A DNA stretch of 52,457 nucleotides from Shewanella sp. Isolate13 (GTDB lineage Bacteria > Pseudomonadota > Gammaproteobacteria > Enterobacterales > Shewanellaceae), in assembly GCF_022398325.1 (NCBI RefSeq), contig NZ_JAKEVD010000033.1:1-52457 (forward strand), read 5' to 3'. Positions 15,905 through 24,500 of the stretch are shown here, piece after piece (position 1 is the first letter of the stretch; every line of letters starts with the position of its first letter). The notes below the pieces were generated by a model. That model worked only from the letters and a program-made list of their open reading frames with translations. It was not told where the DNA came from and did not search any database. A program made the translations under genes and the position numbers.

Positions 15905-17239
15905 ATGCCTCATCAAGTTTGGAATGAAAGACGTCACGGCGAAGATAAACACAGGCGCAACGACCATCGCAGTCCCTACCAGCGAGATCGAGCGCGCATA
16001 CTCCATTCCGCCGCATTCAGGCGCTTACAGGCTAAGACTCAGGTGCTAGGCGTGGGTATGAATGATTTTTATCGCACCCGGCTTACTCACTCTCTTGAAG
16101 TATCACAAATTGGCACAGGGATCACCGCACAACTCAAGCAAAAGCAGCCTCAATTCAGCCATTTGATTGAGTCAATGAGCCTTATCGAAGCCTTGTGTCT
16201 AGCCCACGATATTGGCCATCCCCCTTTCGGCCATGGCGGTGAAGTGGCACTCAATTATATGATGCGTGCCCACGGTGGCTTCGAGGGAAACGGTCAAACC
16301 TTTCGCATATTAACTCGGCTTGAACCCTATACCGAACACTACGGCATGAATCTCTGTCGTCGTACGCTATTGGGAATTTTGAAGTACCCTGCACTCCATT
16401 CTCAACTATACAGATCTGAACCTAGCGCGACGGTCGAAGATTTTAGGCAATTGAAGCCGTCAAAGTGGCCGCCCGTAAAAGGCATTTTTGATGACGACAG
16501 TGAGATCTTAGCATGGGTATTAGACCCTCTTTCTGAGCGAGATAGACAACAGTTTCTATCGAGTCATACAACTAAAGAGCTAAAACATAAGCGCACTCGC
16601 TATAAATCTCTAGATTGTTCTATCATGGAACTCGCCGATGATATCGCCTATGCGGTTCATGATTTAGAAGATGCCATAGTGATGGGTATTGTCAGTGAAC
16701 AGCAATGGCTATGCGATGTATCTAAGCCGCTTTGCAATAGTCAGGATCCATGGCTCAAAAAAGAGTTTGCCACCATCAGCCAGCGGTTATTCTCTTCAAA
16801 GCATCATGAACGTAAAGACGCAATTGGTACCCTAGTGAATGGCTTCGTTACCGCAATTTCAATTATTGAAGTTGAGGGCTTCGATGAGCCTTTATTAAAG
16901 TACAACGCCGCATTGGAAACTGCCTTTGCTGACGCCCTCAGTATATTAAAAAAGTTTGTCTATAAATATGTTATCCGGAAGCCCGAAATCCAGATGCTTG
17001 AATATAAGGGTCAACAGATAGTGATGGAGCTATTTGAGGCGTTTATCTCCGATCCAGAAAGGCTGCTACCTCTTAATACTCAAGAGCGGTGGCTCGCAAG
17101 TGAACGCTTAGGTGAAAACAGTCACAGAGTGATTGCCGATTATATCTCGGGCATGACAGATGGGTTTGCTGCAAGACTACACCAGCACCTATTTAGCGCG
17201 AAAACCCACTCCATGATGGACTTTAACGGTGATTTCTAA
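15905..17239 (+). CDS. dGTPase-like HD-domain triphosphohydrolase
   Basis: A Dgt-family dNTP triphosphohydrolase that would split dNTPs into deoxynucleosides and tripolyphosphate. At 444 residues it is the deoxyguanosinetriphosphate triphosphohydrolase-like type rather than the longer E. coli Dgt. The HD motif is LCLAHDIGHPPFGHGGE, preceded by the first ligand in RLTHSLEVSQIG; the last ligand lies in MELADDIAYAVHDLEDA. AAAGGAG precedes the ATG. The neighbouring yfbR suggests a shared role in dNTP pool control. Confidence 0.9.
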   Translation: MPHQVWNERRHGEDKHRRNDHRSPYQRDRARILHSAAFRRLQAKTQVLGVGMNDFYRTRLTHSLEVSQIGTGITAQLKQKQPQFSHLIESMSLIEALCLAHDIGHPPFGHGGEVALNYMMRAHGGFEGNGQTFRILTRLEPYTEHYGMNLCRRTLLGILKYPALHSQLYRSEPSATVEDFRQLKPSKWPPVKGIFDDDSEILAWVLDPLSERDRQQFLSSHTTKELKHKRTRYKSLDCSIMELADDIAYAVHDLEDAIVMGIVSEQQWLCDVSKPLCNSQDPWLKKEFATISQRLFSSKHHERKDAIGTLVNGFVTAISIIEVEGFDEPLLKYNAALETAFADALSILKKFVYKYVIRKPEIQMLEYKGQQIVMELFEAFISDPERLLPLNTQERWLASERLGENSHRVIADYISGMTDGFAARLHQHLFSAKTHSMMDFNGDF

Positions 17240-17262
17240 GCGAGCAAGGTAAAGCAACTAAA

Positions 17263-17294
17263 AAAACAAAGGCACCAATCGGTGCCTTTGTTTT
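17263..17294. terminator. Bidirectional terminator between the Dgt-like gene and the MarC-family gene
   Basis: A perfect 14-bp stem (AAAACAAAGGCACC / GGTGCCTTTGTTTT) with a 4-nt loop between convergent genes. Confidence 0.92.
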
Positions 17295-17368
17295 ACTCGT
17301 ACTGTCGTTGCCAGCTCTTTAGACATGCTTCTATTCGGCTTTAGCTCAGCCTGATAGTTGTCTTTCAG

Positions 17369-17992
17369 TTAGCCTGGATAAAAACCTTTCACGCCCGCCG
17401 CAATCACTTCGATACCGATCGATAGCATTATCAGACCCATTAAACGGGTGATCACGTTAATCCCGGTATTACCTAATATTTTAAAAATGATGGGTGCCAT
17501 TCTAAATAATAAAAAGCTCAACACACCAAACACGACAACGGCGAGTGACATGCCGAAAAGATCTTGTAGGCTACCATGCTCAGCAGAGGAGACGATAACC
17601 GAACTGATCGCGCCGGGACCTGCCATTAATGGCAGAGCCAAAGGCACAACAGCCACAGAGTCCATGGCAGAAGCTTCACGTCCCTCTTCCTTATTGCGCT
17701 TAACTTCACCTAATTTACCTTGAAGCATCGACATGGCGATAATAGCAATAAGGGTACCGCCGGCAATTCTGAAGGCTGAAAGTGAAATGCTAAACAGGTT
17801 GAGAATATGCTGGCCTGCAAATATCGTCACCAACAAAATTACCACAACGGCAAAGTTGGCAACTTTAGCCGTTTGATTTCTTTCTGCTTCAGTCTGGTGG
17901 CTAGTTAAGCTAACAAAAACCGGTAACAAACCAAAAGGATTTATTATCGCAACTAAGCCGAGAAAAAATTTAACGTAGAGTGTTAAATCCAC
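17369..17992 (-). CDS. MarC/YchE family inner-membrane protein
   Basis: A 207-residue protein with about six membrane helices. The family motifs AIINPFGLLPVF near the N-terminus and PLALPLMAGPGAIS in the middle are clear. The function of the MarC family is not settled. Its position divergent from adhE is the same as ychE-adhE in E. coli, so it is probably the YchE orthologue. The start is a GTG with GAGG eight bases upstream. Confidence 0.88.
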   Translation of the reverse strand: MDLTLYVKFFLGLVAIINPFGLLPVFVSLTSHQTEAERNQTAKVANFAVVVILLVTIFAGQHILNLFSISLSAFRIAGGTLIAIIAMSMLQGKLGEVKRNKEEGREASAMDSVAVVPLALPLMAGPGAISSVIVSSAEHGSLQDLFGMSLAVVVFGVLSFLLFRMAPIIFKILGNTGINVITRLMGLIMLSIGIEVIAAGVKGFYPG

Positions 17993-18169
17993 CGTTGTAT
18001 CCTCAACGCGCCCAAGGCGTTATCTGTTCATAAAATGTGGCGCTACTCTAACTCATGGCCCTAAAAACAAAAAATGAGATTTTCTATCCTAAATCACAAC
18101 TTTGAACAATATTTTATATTTAATCGAGAAAGCAACGGCTGATAAAAACCTTAAAAGTGTCACTATTCT

Positions 18170-18184
18170 GGTTATAAAATTACA
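18170..18184 (+). promoter_or_regulatory. HexR-like operator upstream of adhE
   Basis: GGTTATAAAATTACA matches 13 of 15 positions of the HexR pattern TGTARTWWWAYTACA recalled for Shewanella. It overlaps the TATAAA that is the best -10 candidate in the region. HexR controls central carbon genes in Shewanella, with adhE among proposed targets. A second, weaker match lies at 18234-18248 (12 of 15). Confidence 0.45.
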
Positions 18185-18277
18185 TTAGACCGTTAAGTTG
18201 CGGGCTTCGTCACAGCAAACAGCCCTAATTGAGTGTAATTTTTCTTCATCAAAAGGATTTTAGAGCACCAGAGAATG

Positions 18278-18308
18278 TTTAGCCAAATACGGTTTGGCTA
18301 AATTTTTT
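18278..18308 (+). terminator. Terminator-like hairpin in the adhE leader
   Basis: TTTAGCCAAA and TTTGGCTAAA form a perfect 10-bp stem with a 5-nt loop, followed by six Ts. It ends only 13 bases before the adhE ATG. It has the form of an intrinsic terminator, which suggests attenuation of adhE or the end of a short leader RNA. An 8-codon frame starting with ATG at 18276 (MFSQIRFG) lies inside the hairpin. Confidence 0.65.
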
Positions 18309-18321
18309 CAGGATTGCGACT

Positions 18322-20937
18322 ATGACAGTATCAAATGAGCAAGAACTCAATCTCCTAGTGGAAAGAGTACGCACAGCGCAGCAGACGTTTGCGAACTACT
18401 CTCAGGAACAAGTCGATAATATTTTTAGAGCAGCAGCCCTTGCCGCTGCCGACGCGCGGATCTCGCTAGCCAAGATGGCTGCAGCCGAGACCCAGATGGG
18501 CGTGATTGAAGATAAGGTGATTAAAAATCACTTTGCCTCTGAATATATTTACAACAAATATAAAGATGAGAAGACCTGTGGGATCCTCTCAGAAGATACC
18601 ACCTTCGGTACCATCACCATTGCAGAGCCCGTCGGGATCATCTGCGGTATTGTGCCTACAACCAACCCAACCTCTACCGCCATTTTTAAGGCGCTTATTA
18701 GCCTTAAGACCCGTAACGGCATCATATTTTCACCTCACCCGCGCGCCAAAACCTCTACCACGACCGCTGCTCGTCTGGTCTTAGAGGCCGCCGTCGCCGC
18801 TGGAGCGCCGAAAGACATTATTGGCTGGATCGACGAGCCATCGGTTGCACTGTCAAACCAACTAATGACCCACAAAGATATCAATCTTATTCTTGCAACG
18901 GGTGGACCGGGAATGGTCAAAGCCGCCTACTCTTCAGGAAAACCCGCAATTGGTGTGGGAGCAGGCAATACCCCGATCGTTATCGATGAAACAGCCGATA
19001 TTAAACGCGCGGTGAGTTCGATATTGATGTCTAAAACCTTCGACAACGGAGTGGTATGCGCGTCAGAACAAGCCGTTATTATTGTTGATGATGTTTACGA
19101 TACGGTTAAAGAGCGATTCATCAGTCACGGTGGTTACGTACTTAACCAAGACGAAACTGAAGCGATGCAGAGCGTTATCCTAAAAAATGGTGGACTCAAT
19201 GCCGAGATCGTTGGTCAAAGCGCCGCCAATATCGCCAAGATGGCAGGAATAGATGTTCACCCCACGACTAAAGTCCTAATTGGTGAAGTGGCTGATATTG
19301 ATGAAGCGGAAGCTTTCGCTCATGAAAAGCTCTCACCGCTACTGGCTATGTATCGTGCAAGCGACTTTGAAGACGCGGTAGATAAGGCAGAAGCCCTCGT
19401 TGCACTGGGCGGTATTGGCCATACATCGGGATTATATACCGACCAAGATACTCAAACAGAGCGAGTAAAGGCTTTCGGTTTCAGAATGAAAACCGCGCGT
19501 ATTCTTATCAATACTCCCGCATCTCAAGGTGGCATAGGCGATCTCTACAACTTTAAGCTTGCTCCATCATTGACCTTAGGTTGCGGTTCTTGGGGCGGCA
19601 ACTCCATTTCAGAAAACGTGGGTCCGAGTCACTTAATCAACAAGAAAATGGTCGCAAAGAGGGCTGAGAACATGTTGTGGCATAAACTACCGTCTTCAAT
19701 ATACTTCCGCCGTGGTAGTTTACCCATAGCACTAGAAGAACTAAGCGACAAGAAACGTGCACTTATCGTTACAGACAAGTATCTATTTAATAACGGGTAT
19801 TGCGATGAAACCATTAAGATCCTAAAGAGCCAAGGCCTAGAAACTGAAGTCTTCTATGAGGTCGAAGCCGATCCTACTATGCAGATTGTTAAGCAAGGTG
19901 CTCGAGTCGCTCAAAGCTTTCAACCGGATGTGATAATCGCATTAGGCGGTGGCTCACCAATGGATGCTGCCAAAATCATTTGGGTTATGTATGAGCACCC
20001 CGATGTCGACTTTGCCGATCTAGCGCTTCGCTTTATGGATATTAGAAAGCGTATCTACAAGTTCCCAAAACTTGGCAAGAAAGCCAAGATGGTTGCGATC
20101 CCAACCACCTCGGGGACAGGTTCTGAGGTCACACCGTTTGCGGTCGTAACAGATGAGCAAACAGGGATGAAATACCCCATTGCCGATTATGAGTTAACGC
20201 CTAATATGGCCATCGTTGACCCCAATTTAGTGATGGACATGCCAAAATCACTAACTGCCTTCGGAGGCATAGATGCGGTAACTCATGCTTTAGAAGCTTA
20301 TGTGAGTGTGATGGCTAACGAATATAGTGATGGTCAAGCGCTACAAGCACTAGACTTACTGTTTAAGCACCTTCCCGATGCTTACGTTCACGGCGCCAAT
20401 GCGCCAATAGCACGCGAAAAAGTTCATAATGGAGCCACCATTGCGGGGATCGCATTTGCCAATGCCTTCCTAGGTATTTGTCATTCAATGGCGCACAAAC
20501 TCGGCGCAGAGTTCCATTTAGCACATGGATTGGCGAACGCGTTACTTATCAGTAATGTGATCCGCTTTAACGCAACGGATATGCCAACTAAACAGGCTGC
20601 ATTTAGCCAGTACGATAGACCGAAGGCACTTTGTCGATATGCAAAGATTGCTGAATATTTAAAACTTGAAGGCGCCACAGGCGAAGGCAAAAACGATGCG
20701 GAAAAAGTCGAGGCACTGCTTAAAAAAATTGATGAGCTCAAGGAGACGATTGGCATTCCATGCTCGATCCAAGCAGCCGGTGTCAACGAAGCCGACTTCC
20801 TCGCAAAACTAGATGAGCTAGCCGAGGACGCATTTGACGATCAATGCACTGGCGCTAACCCAAGATACCCATTAATTGCTGAGTTAAAACAGATCTTGCT
20901 AGCCAGTTACTACGGCACTGACTACAGTGATCAATAA
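18322..20937 (+). CDS. adhE: Bifunctional acetaldehyde-CoA/alcohol dehydrogenase
   Basis: AdhE reduces acetyl-CoA to acetaldehyde and then to ethanol, re-oxidising two NADH in fermentation; it forms spirosomes. The N-terminal aldehyde dehydrogenase half (about 1-440) has catalytic C246 in FDNGVVCASEQ. The C-terminal iron-dependent alcohol dehydrogenase half (about 455-871) has GGGSPMDAAK and iron-ligand segments around HALEAYVS and CHSMAHKLGAEFHLAHG. The length of 871 residues is typical. The upstream region carries HexR-like sites and a terminator-like hairpin. Confidence 0.97.
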   Translation: MTVSNEQELNLLVERVRTAQQTFANYSQEQVDNIFRAAALAAADARISLAKMAAAETQMGVIEDKVIKNHFASEYIYNKYKDEKTCGILSEDTTFGTITIAEPVGIICGIVPTTNPTSTAIFKALISLKTRNGIIFSPHPRAKTSTTTAARLVLEAAVAAGAPKDIIGWIDEPSVALSNQLMTHKDINLILATGGPGMVKAAYSSGKPAIGVGAGNTPIVIDETADIKRAVSSILMSKTFDNGVVCASEQAVIIVDDVYDTVKERFISHGGYVLNQDETEAMQSVILKNGGLNAEIVGQSAANIAKMAGIDVHPTTKVLIGEVADIDEAEAFAHEKLSPLLAMYRASDFEDAVDKAEALVALGGIGHTSGLYTDQDTQTERVKAFGFRMKTARILINTPASQGGIGDLYNFKLAPSLTLGCGSWGGNSISENVGPSHLINKKMVAKRAENMLWHKLPSSIYFRRGSLPIALEELSDKKRALIVTDKYLFNNGYCDETIKILKSQGLETEVFYEVEADPTMQIVKQGARVAQSFQPDVIIALGGGSPMDAAKIIWVMYEHPDVDFADLALRFMDIRKRIYKFPKLGKKAKMVAIPTTSGTGSEVTPFAVVTDEQTGMKYPIADYELTPNMAIVDPNLVMDMPKSLTAFGGIDAVTHALEAYVSVMANEYSDGQALQALDLLFKHLPDAYVHGANAPIAREKVHNGATIAGIAFANAFLGICHSMAHKLGAEFHLAHGLANALLISNVIRFNATDMPTKQAAFSQYDRPKALCRYAKIAEYLKLEGATGEGKNDAEKVEALLKKIDELKETIGIPCSIQAAGVNEADFLAKLDELAEDAFDDQCTGANPRYPLIAELKQILLASYYGTDYSDQ

Positions 20938-20953
20938 TCACATTTGTTGATTA

Positions 20954-20990
20954 AAAAAGCCCTAACCATATCCTATGGTTAGGGCTTTTT
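20954..20990. terminator. Bidirectional terminator between adhE and glcB
   Basis: A perfect 17-bp stem (AAAAAGCCCTAACCATA with its complement) and a 3-nt loop, with A- and T-tracts at its ends. It lies between two convergent genes. Confidence 0.95.
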
Positions 20991-21013
20991 ATTATCTCTT
21001 TACTTAGGTGGCA

Positions 21014-23188
21014 TTACGCCTGCAGCTTTGCTTGTTTACGATAAGCGTGTAGCAAAGGCTCGGTATAACCCGATGGCTGCTCCTCTCCTTTAAAGATCAG
21101 ATCGCAAGCGGCTGTAAACGCGACACCGTCAAAACTTGGTGCCATCTTAATATAAGCGCTATCGGCTTCATTTTGCTTATCGACGACCCGCGCCATCTTC
21201 TTCAGTGAGGCCATCACCTCCTCTTTCGTACACACACCATGGTGTAACCAGTTCGCGAGGTATTGTGATGAGATTCGAAGCGTTGCCCTGTCTTCCATTA
21301 AACCAACATTATTAATATCAGGCACTTTTGAGCAACCAACGCCTTGGTCAATCCAGCGAACCACGTAACCTAAAATGCCTTGAGCGTTATTATCTAGCTC
21401 AAAACTCTTTTGCTCCGGCGTGAGGGGTTCATTATCTTGCATCAGCGGAATGGTAAGCAGATCATCTAAGCTCGCACGCTTACGCTGTTTCAACTGATTT
21501 TGCACTTGGACAACATCGATATGATGATAGTGAGTCGCATGCAAAACGGCGCCATTAGGTGATGGAACCCAAGCAGTATTCGCTCCAGCTTGTGGGTGAC
21601 CAGCCTTTTGCTCTAACATCGCCGCCATCTCATCTGGCATAGGCCACATGCCTTTACCTATCTGGGCGCGTCCTTGTAAACCACACTCAAGACCGATATC
21701 TACATTCCAATCTTCATAGGCTTTGATCCACGCTTGCTGTTTCATCACCGACTTAGGCACAAACGGGCCGGCAAGCATGGAGGTATGGATTTCATCGCCA
21801 GTCCGGTCTAAGAAGCCGGTATTAATAAATACCACTCGCTCCTGAGCCGCTCGAATACATTCTTTTAGGTTAACAGTAGTGCGACGCTCTTCATCCATGA
21901 TCCCCACTTTAATCGTATTTCGTGAGAGTTTTAACGCATCTTCTATCCGTGTAAACAACTCACAGGTAAACTGAACCTCCTCGGGACCATGCATCTTCGG
22001 CTTAACGATATTGACCGAGCCTTTGCGGCTGTTACTCCGGTTGTTATTATTGCCTTGAAGATCATGCAGCGCCGCAAATACCGTCACCATACCATCGAGG
22101 ATCCCCTCTGGTACTTCATCACCATGTTTATCCAATACCGCATCATTAGTCATCAGGTGACCCACGTTACGCACAAACAGCAGGCTACGACCCGGTAGCG
22201 TGACATCTTGCCCCGAGGCTCCGGTGTATACCCTGTCATTGTTTAGCTCACGCACCATAGCTTTGCCGTTTTTATTCAGTGTTGCAGTGAGTTTGCCCTG
22301 CATTAACCCTAGCCAGTTACGGTAAACCTCGACTTTGTCTTCGGCATCTACGGCCGCCACCGAGTCTTCGCAATCCATAATGGTTGTGACTGCGGCTTCA
22401 AGGAGTAAGTCTTTCACCCCCGCCAAATCCGTCTGGCCGATAGGACTGCTACTGTCGATTTGGATCTCTATATGTAAACCATTATTAACTAACAATACCG
22501 CCGCAGGGGTTTGTGCTTCACCATTAAATCCGACAAACTTATTCGGCTCGGCCAATGTCGTCTTGTCGCCATTGGCTAACTTTGCATATAAGGTGCCAGA
22601 ATCTACATAGTATTGAGTCACTTGACTGTGCAAGCCTGATGCTAACGGCGCAGCACTATCTAGAAGGTTTTTAGCAAAAGTGATGACCTTGGCACCGCGC
22701 ATGGGATTATATGTTTTAGTTAACTCGGCGCCTTCGCTTTGGGGTATTGCATCGGTACCATACAGCGCGTCATATAGACTTCCCCAACGAGCATTGGCCG
22801 CATTTAAGGCGAAACGGGCATTTTTAACGGGTACAACTAATTGAGGCCCTGCTTGGGTAGCAATTTCACTATCAACATTCTCAGTCGAAATGGTAAAAGG
22901 CTCACCTTCTTTAACTAAATATCCGATATCGATTAAAAACTGTTTATATTCACTCGGCACAAAGGTTTGCTTTTTGTTGCCTTTATGCCACTCGTCTATC
23001 TGTCTCTGCAGTTGCTCGCGCTTTTGTAAAAGTTTGCGATTGAGCGGACTGAGTTCATTGACTATCTCTTCAAACTTGGTCCAGAAGATCTGTGAGCTTA
23101 TGCCGGTACCCGGACTGATCTCGCTGTCTACCAGCTCCCAAAGTGATTTTTCGATTTGTAAACCACCGACTCTGATCCGTGAAGTCAT
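21014..23188 (-). CDS. glcB: Malate synthase G
   Basis: GlcB condenses glyoxylate with acetyl-CoA to malate, the second step of the glyoxylate shunt. At 724 residues it is the monomeric G isoform (E. coli GlcB 723), not the shorter A isoform. The family features are visible: TIMDCEDSVAAVD, MKMHGPEEV-like KPKMHGPEEVQF, GIMDEERRTTVNL, and GFLDRTGDEIHTSM. AAGGGC precedes the ATG. It is read in the same direction as the LysR-type gene 257 bases upstream, with aceA beyond it, so the three probably form one regulatory neighbourhood. The 257-base upstream gap presumably holds its own promoter. Confidence 0.96.
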   Translation of the reverse strand: MTSRIRVGGLQIEKSLWELVDSEISPGTGISSQIFWTKFEEIVNELSPLNRKLLQKREQLQRQIDEWHKGNKKQTFVPSEYKQFLIDIGYLVKEGEPFTISTENVDSEIATQAGPQLVVPVKNARFALNAANARWGSLYDALYGTDAIPQSEGAELTKTYNPMRGAKVITFAKNLLDSAAPLASGLHSQVTQYYVDSGTLYAKLANGDKTTLAEPNKFVGFNGEAQTPAAVLLVNNGLHIEIQIDSSSPIGQTDLAGVKDLLLEAAVTTIMDCEDSVAAVDAEDKVEVYRNWLGLMQGKLTATLNKNGKAMVRELNNDRVYTGASGQDVTLPGRSLLFVRNVGHLMTNDAVLDKHGDEVPEGILDGMVTVFAALHDLQGNNNNRSNSRKGSVNIVKPKMHGPEEVQFTCELFTRIEDALKLSRNTIKVGIMDEERRTTVNLKECIRAAQERVVFINTGFLDRTGDEIHTSMLAGPFVPKSVMKQQAWIKAYEDWNVDIGLECGLQGRAQIGKGMWPMPDEMAAMLEQKAGHPQAGANTAWVPSPNGAVLHATHYHHIDVVQVQNQLKQRKRASLDDLLTIPLMQDNEPLTPEQKSFELDNNAQGILGYVVRWIDQGVGCSKVPDINNVGLMEDRATLRISSQYLANWLHHGVCTKEEVMASLKKMARVVDKQNEADSAYIKMAPSFDGVAFTAACDLIFKGEEQPSGYTEPLLHAYRKQAKLQA

Positions 23189-23445
23189 AATATGCCCTTA
23201 TTCGTGTTTTCCATCAGTTTTAGCCACCGGCGTAACGACTCGATTAACTGCTAGCGTTAGCCATCAATTATCCATTTTCAGTAATGACACCTATCTATAT
23301 TGACTAGCCTATACCAAGTGCTACTTATTTATGAAATTTATACCCTTTATTACCACTATTCACCAAACTAATTGCCTAGATCTATTTTGGCGTAAAAAAT
23401 CATCACAATTGAAATAGAAGCACTTAATTCATCGATCGCCCAGAG

Positions 23446-24390
23446 CTAGTTACGACCAAAGTTATCCGCAGTCTGAGTGATAACTTGCCGCATCCACTTA
23501 TGTGCAGGGTTATGCTGCAGTAGTGGACTCCACGCCATGGTAAGCGCAATAGGAGGGATCACAAACGGTGGCGGTACGATGCAGACACGGTCGTTATTTT
23601 CATGCTGCCTTGCCATTTTGCTTGGTATGGTGGCGATCAAATCTTGTTGCTCTGCCAATAAACAGGCTGCTTGATAATGACGAGTAAAAACAGTGATCCG
23701 TCTTTGTACCCCAATTCGGGTTAGGGCTTCATCTACCCAGCCTAGCCTCTGCACATCATCCGGGTCCATACCGACTCCCACCCCCATCCCCGTCTTACTA
23801 ACCCAGACATGGTTAGCCTTTAAGTAACTGTCTAAACAAAACTTATCCAATACTGGGTTGCTCTTGCTGATCAGGCAGCTAAAATCATCATTCCAAAGCA
23901 CTTTTTGGTGGAATGATTGAGGAATACTGTCAAAGCGATTTATCACCATATCCACACGCCCCTGCTCAACATCGCGAAAACTGACGTCACTTGGGGTCAT
24001 GATATCGAGAATAACGTTGGGAGCTTCGGTGCGAAGTCTTGCTATTAATGGTGGGATCAAGGTTGCCTCAGCGTAATCACTGGCCATCACCCGAAACACT
24101 TGCTCACTATCTTCGGCGTTAAACTTTGCCCTTGGCTGCACCGCTTTCTCTAAGCCAATTATCAACTCACTAATGGTTGGCTGCAGCTCCTGAGCTCGCT
24201 CAGTCGGTGTCATGCCCTGGCTGGTTCTTATCAGCAATGGATCGTCAAATAATGTCCTCAGTCTCTTTAAGCCATTACTCATAGCCGGTTGACTGATCCC
24301 TAGCTGATCTGCTGCCTTTGTAACATTTTTTTCACGTAGTAGCACATCAAGATAAACCAATAAATTCAAATCGATACGAGATATATTCAT
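23446..24390 (-). CDS. LysR-type transcriptional regulator next to aceA
   Basis: A 314-residue LysR-family regulator. The N-terminal winged helix-turn-helix is at about 20-40 (KNVTKAADQLGISQPAMSNG), and the periplasmic-binding-protein-like effector domain is from about 90 onward (EQVFRVMASDYAEATLIPPL). It is divergent from aceA and upstream of glcB, so it is a plausible regulator of the glyoxylate shunt; the effector cannot be read from sequence. A T-N11-A dyad lies 16 bases before its start. The ATG has no clear Shine-Dalgarno. Confidence 0.92.
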   Translation of the reverse strand: MNISRIDLNLLVYLDVLLREKNVTKAADQLGISQPAMSNGLKRLRTLFDDPLLIRTSQGMTPTERAQELQPTISELIIGLEKAVQPRAKFNAEDSEQVFRVMASDYAEATLIPPLIARLRTEAPNVILDIMTPSDVSFRDVEQGRVDMVINRFDSIPQSFHQKVLWNDDFSCLISKSNPVLDKFCLDSYLKANHVWVSKTGMGVGVGMDPDDVQRLGWVDEALTRIGVQRRITVFTRHYQAACLLAEQQDLIATIPSKMARQHENNDRVCIVPPPFVIPPIALTMAWSPLLQHNPAHKWMRQVITQTADNFGRN

Positions 24391-24405
24391 GAGATTAATA
24401 CCGGC

Positions 24406-24418
24406 TATAGAATCTATA
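24406..24418. promoter_or_regulatory. T-N11-A dyad, candidate LysR-type box
   Basis: TATAGAATCTATA is a palindrome with one central base and fits the T-N11-A pattern of LysR-family recognition. It is in the 110-bp gap between the divergent LysR-type gene and aceA, close to the regulator start as expected for an autoregulatory site. Confidence 0.45.
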
Positions 24419-24422
24419 AATT

Positions 24423-24442
24423 AGACTTATTTAAACAAATCT
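24423..24442. promoter_or_regulatory. Imperfect inverted repeat before aceA
   Basis: AGACTTATTTAAACAAATCT is an imperfect 20-bp dyad (16 of 20 positions symmetric) lying between the T-N11-A box and aceA. It may be the activation half of the regulator target or part of the promoter. Confidence 0.3.
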
Positions 24443-24500
24443 TACTAATATTTTCAACGTAATCAATCGCCGCTAATCATATCGTTAAAGGAATAGACAC

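Noticed and set aside
22890..23303. A 137-codon plus-strand frame over the start of glcB
   Set aside because: It covers the 5' part of glcB in antisense; it is serine- and leucine-rich, and no family is recognisable.
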